From: Planctomycetota bacterium | GTDB taxonomy: Bacteria > Planctomycetota > Phycisphaerae > UBA1845 > CAIVHJ01 | Reading direction: 5' to 3' | DNA length: 5,415 nucleotides | NCBI GenBank assembly: GCA_022565195.1 | Contig: JADFJZ010000147.1 | Location: forward strand, 1-5,415 | In this document: positions 2,914-5,415 of the stretch, in pieces | Numbering within the stretch: the stretch's first letter is position 1 | Layout of the letters: each line of letters opens with the position of its first letter | Program-made: the position numbers and the translations under genes | The notes under the pieces: generated by a model | What the model was told of the DNA's origin: nothing | The model's input: only the letters and a program-made list of their open reading frames with translations | Database searches by the model: none

Positions 2914-5412
2914 ATGAAGCAGAGTTCATTCGTAATGTTGCTTGCGGTCCTGTCGGCGGCAGGGATGCTCCGAGCGGGCGAGATTGACAGCGATCTGGCT
3001 GCGAAACTCGAGCAGGCCAATCCCGATGACGTGATTTCCACACTCGTTCATTTGAATGACCGCGTTGATCCGTCCGTGCTGACTCAGCAGTTGGACGACC
3101 GCCAGGCTCCAACGGCGGAGCGGCACGAGACGCTCGTCCGGGCGTTGCGGCAGAAGGCCCAGGCCACGCAGCCGCAACTTGTCGCGCATTTGAATCAACT
3201 TCAATCCGAGGGGCGCATCGTCGACTTCGAGGCCTTCTGGATCGCGAACGTGATCCGTGTTGACGCGGTTCCCGACGAAATCATCACGCTGTCCGAGCGA
3301 AATGACGTGCAGCGCGTCTATTTCAACTATCCGATCGAAGGGATTCGCCCGGTGGAGCCGGCGCGGCGGACCGGCCAGCGCAGCACGATGAGCGGCGGCG
3401 TGGAACCCGGTGTTGTGGCGGTCCGCGCGCCCGAAGTGTGGGCGATGGGCATCACCGGCGAAGGTGCGCTCGTGGCCACTCTGGATACCGGCGTGGACGG
3501 CAACCACCCTGCTCTGGCCAGCCGTTGGCGTGGACTGGATCCGGCCTATGCCGGAAACCCCGGATGGGCCTTCTTTGATCCCGTCACCAACTGGCAGTTC
3601 CCGCAGGACAGCGGCTCTCACGGGACGCATACCATGGGCAGTGTCTGCGGCGGGCCGCCCGGCGATGGTGTGGGCGTGGCGCCCGGTGCGGAGTGGATTC
3701 ACGCGGCGGTGATCGATCGCGGCGGCGGTCTCGACCAGACGGTCGCCGACGCCATTCTCGCGTTTCAGTGGCTCATTGATCCGGATGGCGATCCGGGCAC
3801 AAACTTCGATGTGCCGGACGTCTGTTCCAACTCCTGGGGTCTGGCTGATTTCCACGGGGTTCCCGACTGCGACGAGGAATTCTGGGATTTCCTGGACGCC
3901 TGCGAAGCCGCGGGCATCGTCATCGTTTTTTCAGCGGGCAACGAAGGCTTCGGAGGCCTGCGCCGCCCGTCCGATCGCGCCACCGACGATTATCGAACAA
4001 TGGCCGTTGCCGCGGTGGACGGCAACAACCCCAACTTTCCGGTAGCTGGTTTCTCGTCGCGCGGCCCCACCTTCTGCACGCCGGGCGGACAGACCGCCAT
4101 TAAGCCCGACATTTCTGCGCCGGGCGTGGACGTCCGCTCCAGCGTTCCCGGCGGCGGATATAGCTTCTTCAGCGGCACCTCGATGGCCTCGCCGCACATC
4201 AACGGCGTGATCGCACTCATGCGGCAGGCCAACCCCAACATTACGGTGCAGGACATTAAACAGATCATATACGACACTGCTCTGGACCTCGGCCCGGCGG
4301 GCGAAGACAACGACTATGGCTGGGGAATAGTGGACGCGTTTGAGGCTGTCCAGATCACCCTCAGCACCGCGTCCCTGACCTTCACGTATCCCGATGGCAG
4401 GCCGGATCTCGTAGACCCCGAGGGCGGCACGACCATCCGGGTATTGGTCAGCGGAGATGTGAACGTGCCCGTCGCCGGAACTGGGAAGTTCTACTACAGC
4501 ACGGGCGGGGCTTTTGTTGAGGTGCCGATGGAGGAAAATGCACCCCACGATTACACGGCCATTCTGCCCGCCTTCGAGTGCGGCGCTGAGGTCAGCTACT
4601 ACTTCAGTGCCGAAACCGAAAGCGGGGATGTTTCTTTTGATCCTTTCTCCGCGCCGGAGAATTCGTATGTCGCAACAGCGTTCAGCGGCTTCCTCACGCT
4701 CTTTGCTGATGATTTCGAAACCGATCAAGAGTGGACGGTGACAGACGGCGAGGGTCTGACGGACGGCTCCTGGGAGCGCGGCGTGCCCCTTGGCGGCGGT
4801 GACCGCGGCGACCCCGAGAGTGATGCCGACGGCTCCGGTCAATGCTTCGTCACCGGCCTGCAGGACGGCGATAACGACGTCGATGACGGAACTACCGTGC
4901 TCACTTCTCCATTGCTGGATGCTTCCGATCCGGAAGCGTACCTGTCTTATTACCGCTGGTTTGCCAATCACATCGGCGATCATGTGGGGGATGATGTTTT
5001 CGTGGTGGAGGTCTCCGACGACGGGGGACTCAATTGGACCGTTCTGGAGTCCATCGGACCCGGCGGGCCGCAGGTGAGTGGTGACTGGTTCCCCAAAGAG
5101 TATCTGATCGCCGAGATTCCAGGCATCACCAATACCGATCAGTTCAGGGTGCGGTTCGTGGCCTCTGATCTCAGTAGCGGATCGGTGGTTGAAGCAGGGA
5201 TCGATGCATTTGCAGTCGGCACATTCTTCTGCGCGGGCGCAGACTGTCCAGCCGACCTGGACGGCGACGGCGCCGTGGGCGCGGCCGACTTGGCCGAACT
5301 GCTCGGCGCGTGGGGATCCTGCGAAGCGTGTCCCGCCGACTTCGATGGCGATGGACTCGTCGGGGCGTCAGACTTGGCCGAGCTGCTTGGTATGTGGGGG
5401 CCTTGCCCGTAG
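2914..5412 (+). CDS. Secreted subtilisin-family serine protease with C-terminal dockerin
   Basis: This 832-residue protein is an exported S8-family protease that should cut extracellular proteins. A signal peptide (1-21, ending MLRA) precedes an I9-like propeptide (about 22-165) with DDVISTLVHLNDRVDP and FEAFWIANVIRVDAVPDEI, reminiscent of bacillopeptidase F. The catalytic domain (about 166-482) has all key residues: D191 in LDTGVDGNHP, H236 in GSHGTHTMG, oxyanion N343 in SAGNEG and S423 in SGTSMASPH. A beta-rich Ig-like domain follows (about 483-592), then a jelly-roll or MAM-like domain (about 598-768, DDFETDQEW to AGIDAFAVG). The last 55 residues are a dockerin pair (loops 781-792 and 809-820) framed by C778, C803, C806 and C831, ending WGPCP. 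Both loops have Gly at position 9 where the dockerin-only protein has Asp. The dockerin presumably fixes the enzyme to an extracellular partner; that is inference. The full domain series makes an active enzyme likely. Confidence 0.95.
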   Translation: MKQSSFVMLLAVLSAAGMLRAGEIDSDLAAKLEQANPDDVISTLVHLNDRVDPSVLTQQLDDRQAPTAERHETLVRALRQKAQATQPQLVAHLNQLQSEGRIVDFEAFWIANVIRVDAVPDEIITLSERNDVQRVYFNYPIEGIRPVEPARRTGQRSTMSGGVEPGVVAVRAPEVWAMGITGEGALVATLDTGVDGNHPALASRWRGLDPAYAGNPGWAFFDPVTNWQFPQDSGSHGTHTMGSVCGGPPGDGVGVAPGAEWIHAAVIDRGGGLDQTVADAILAFQWLIDPDGDPGTNFDVPDVCSNSWGLADFHGVPDCDEEFWDFLDACEAAGIVIVFSAGNEGFGGLRRPSDRATDDYRTMAVAAVDGNNPNFPVAGFSSRGPTFCTPGGQTAIKPDISAPGVDVRSSVPGGGYSFFSGTSMASPHINGVIALMRQANPNITVQDIKQIIYDTALDLGPAGEDNDYGWGIVDAFEAVQITLSTASLTFTYPDGRPDLVDPEGGTTIRVLVSGDVNVPVAGTGKFYYSTGGAFVEVPMEENAPHDYTAILPAFECGAEVSYYFSAETESGDVSFDPFSAPENSYVATAFSGFLTLFADDFETDQEWTVTDGEGLTDGSWERGVPLGGGDRGDPESDADGSGQCFVTGLQDGDNDVDDGTTVLTSPLLDASDPEAYLSYYRWFANHIGDHVGDDVFVVEVSDDGGLNWTVLESIGPGGPQVSGDWFPKEYLIAEIPGITNTDQFRVRFVASDLSSGSVVEAGIDAFAVGTFFCAGADCPADLDGDGAVGAADLAELLGAWGSCEACPADFDGDGLVGASDLAELLGMWGPCP

Positions 5413-5415
5413 CTA

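Noticed and set aside
2901..2987. Alternative subtilase start at the ATG at 2901
   Set aside because: It is out of frame with the protease and overlaps the Shine-Dalgarno site; the ATG at 2914 gives a proper signal peptide.
3931..4983. 350-codon minus-strand open frame inside the subtilase, and a 309-codon one at 2926-3855
   Set aside because: Both are antisense shadows of a clearly coding protease gene; neither has a ribosome binding site or a domain I recognise.

Overview
The window reads as chromosomal DNA from a GC-rich planctomycete, most likely of the Phycisphaerae type. The main evidence is the pair of secreted proteins carrying cysteine-bounded dockerin modules (loops like DLDGDG followed by AWGSC or MWGPC, the last one ending the protein in WGPCP). 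In my knowledge this module style is typical of that group. High third-position GC and mixed ATG/TTG starts fit, but no 16S or other taxonomic marker is present.

Layout. Bases 1-435 hold no intact gene. A minus-strand gene tail (435 down to 168) is visible but needs a frame change near base 285. Bases 436-629 are the leader of the first intact gene, with a weak promoter candidate, a 9-bp hairpin and a good ribosome binding site. Bases 630-1481 (+) encode a 283-residue secreted protein made almost only of dockerin-type calcium-binding loops: six loops in three pairs, the first two pairs being a 288-bp internal duplication. Bases 1482-1718 separate this gene from a convergent one and are full of hairpins: a probable terminator, a 19-bp stem with one bulge, and two hairpins that share bases. 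Bases 1719-2537 (-) encode pyrroline-5-carboxylate reductase (ProC) from a TTG start, with a clear Shine-Dalgarno site and a good promoter. Bases 2538-2913 lie between two divergent genes and contain two inverted copies of a 53-bp element built from 7-bp units around an 11-bp core. Bases 2914-5412 (+) encode an 832-residue secreted subtilisin-family protease with a propeptide, a complete catalytic triad, two beta-rich domains and a C-terminal cysteine-bounded dockerin.

How the parts relate. ProC is a housekeeping proline-synthesis enzyme with no evident link to the others. The two secreted proteins share an identical cysteine frame (C-x24-C-x2-C-x24-C) around their paired loops, three modules in all. 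I infer that the modules belong to one extracellular attachment or assembly scheme, the protease being a client and the dockerin-only protein a possible adaptor. The sequence alone does not prove this. The most unusual items are the enzyme-free multi-dockerin protein and the inverted heptad-repeat element upstream of the protease.
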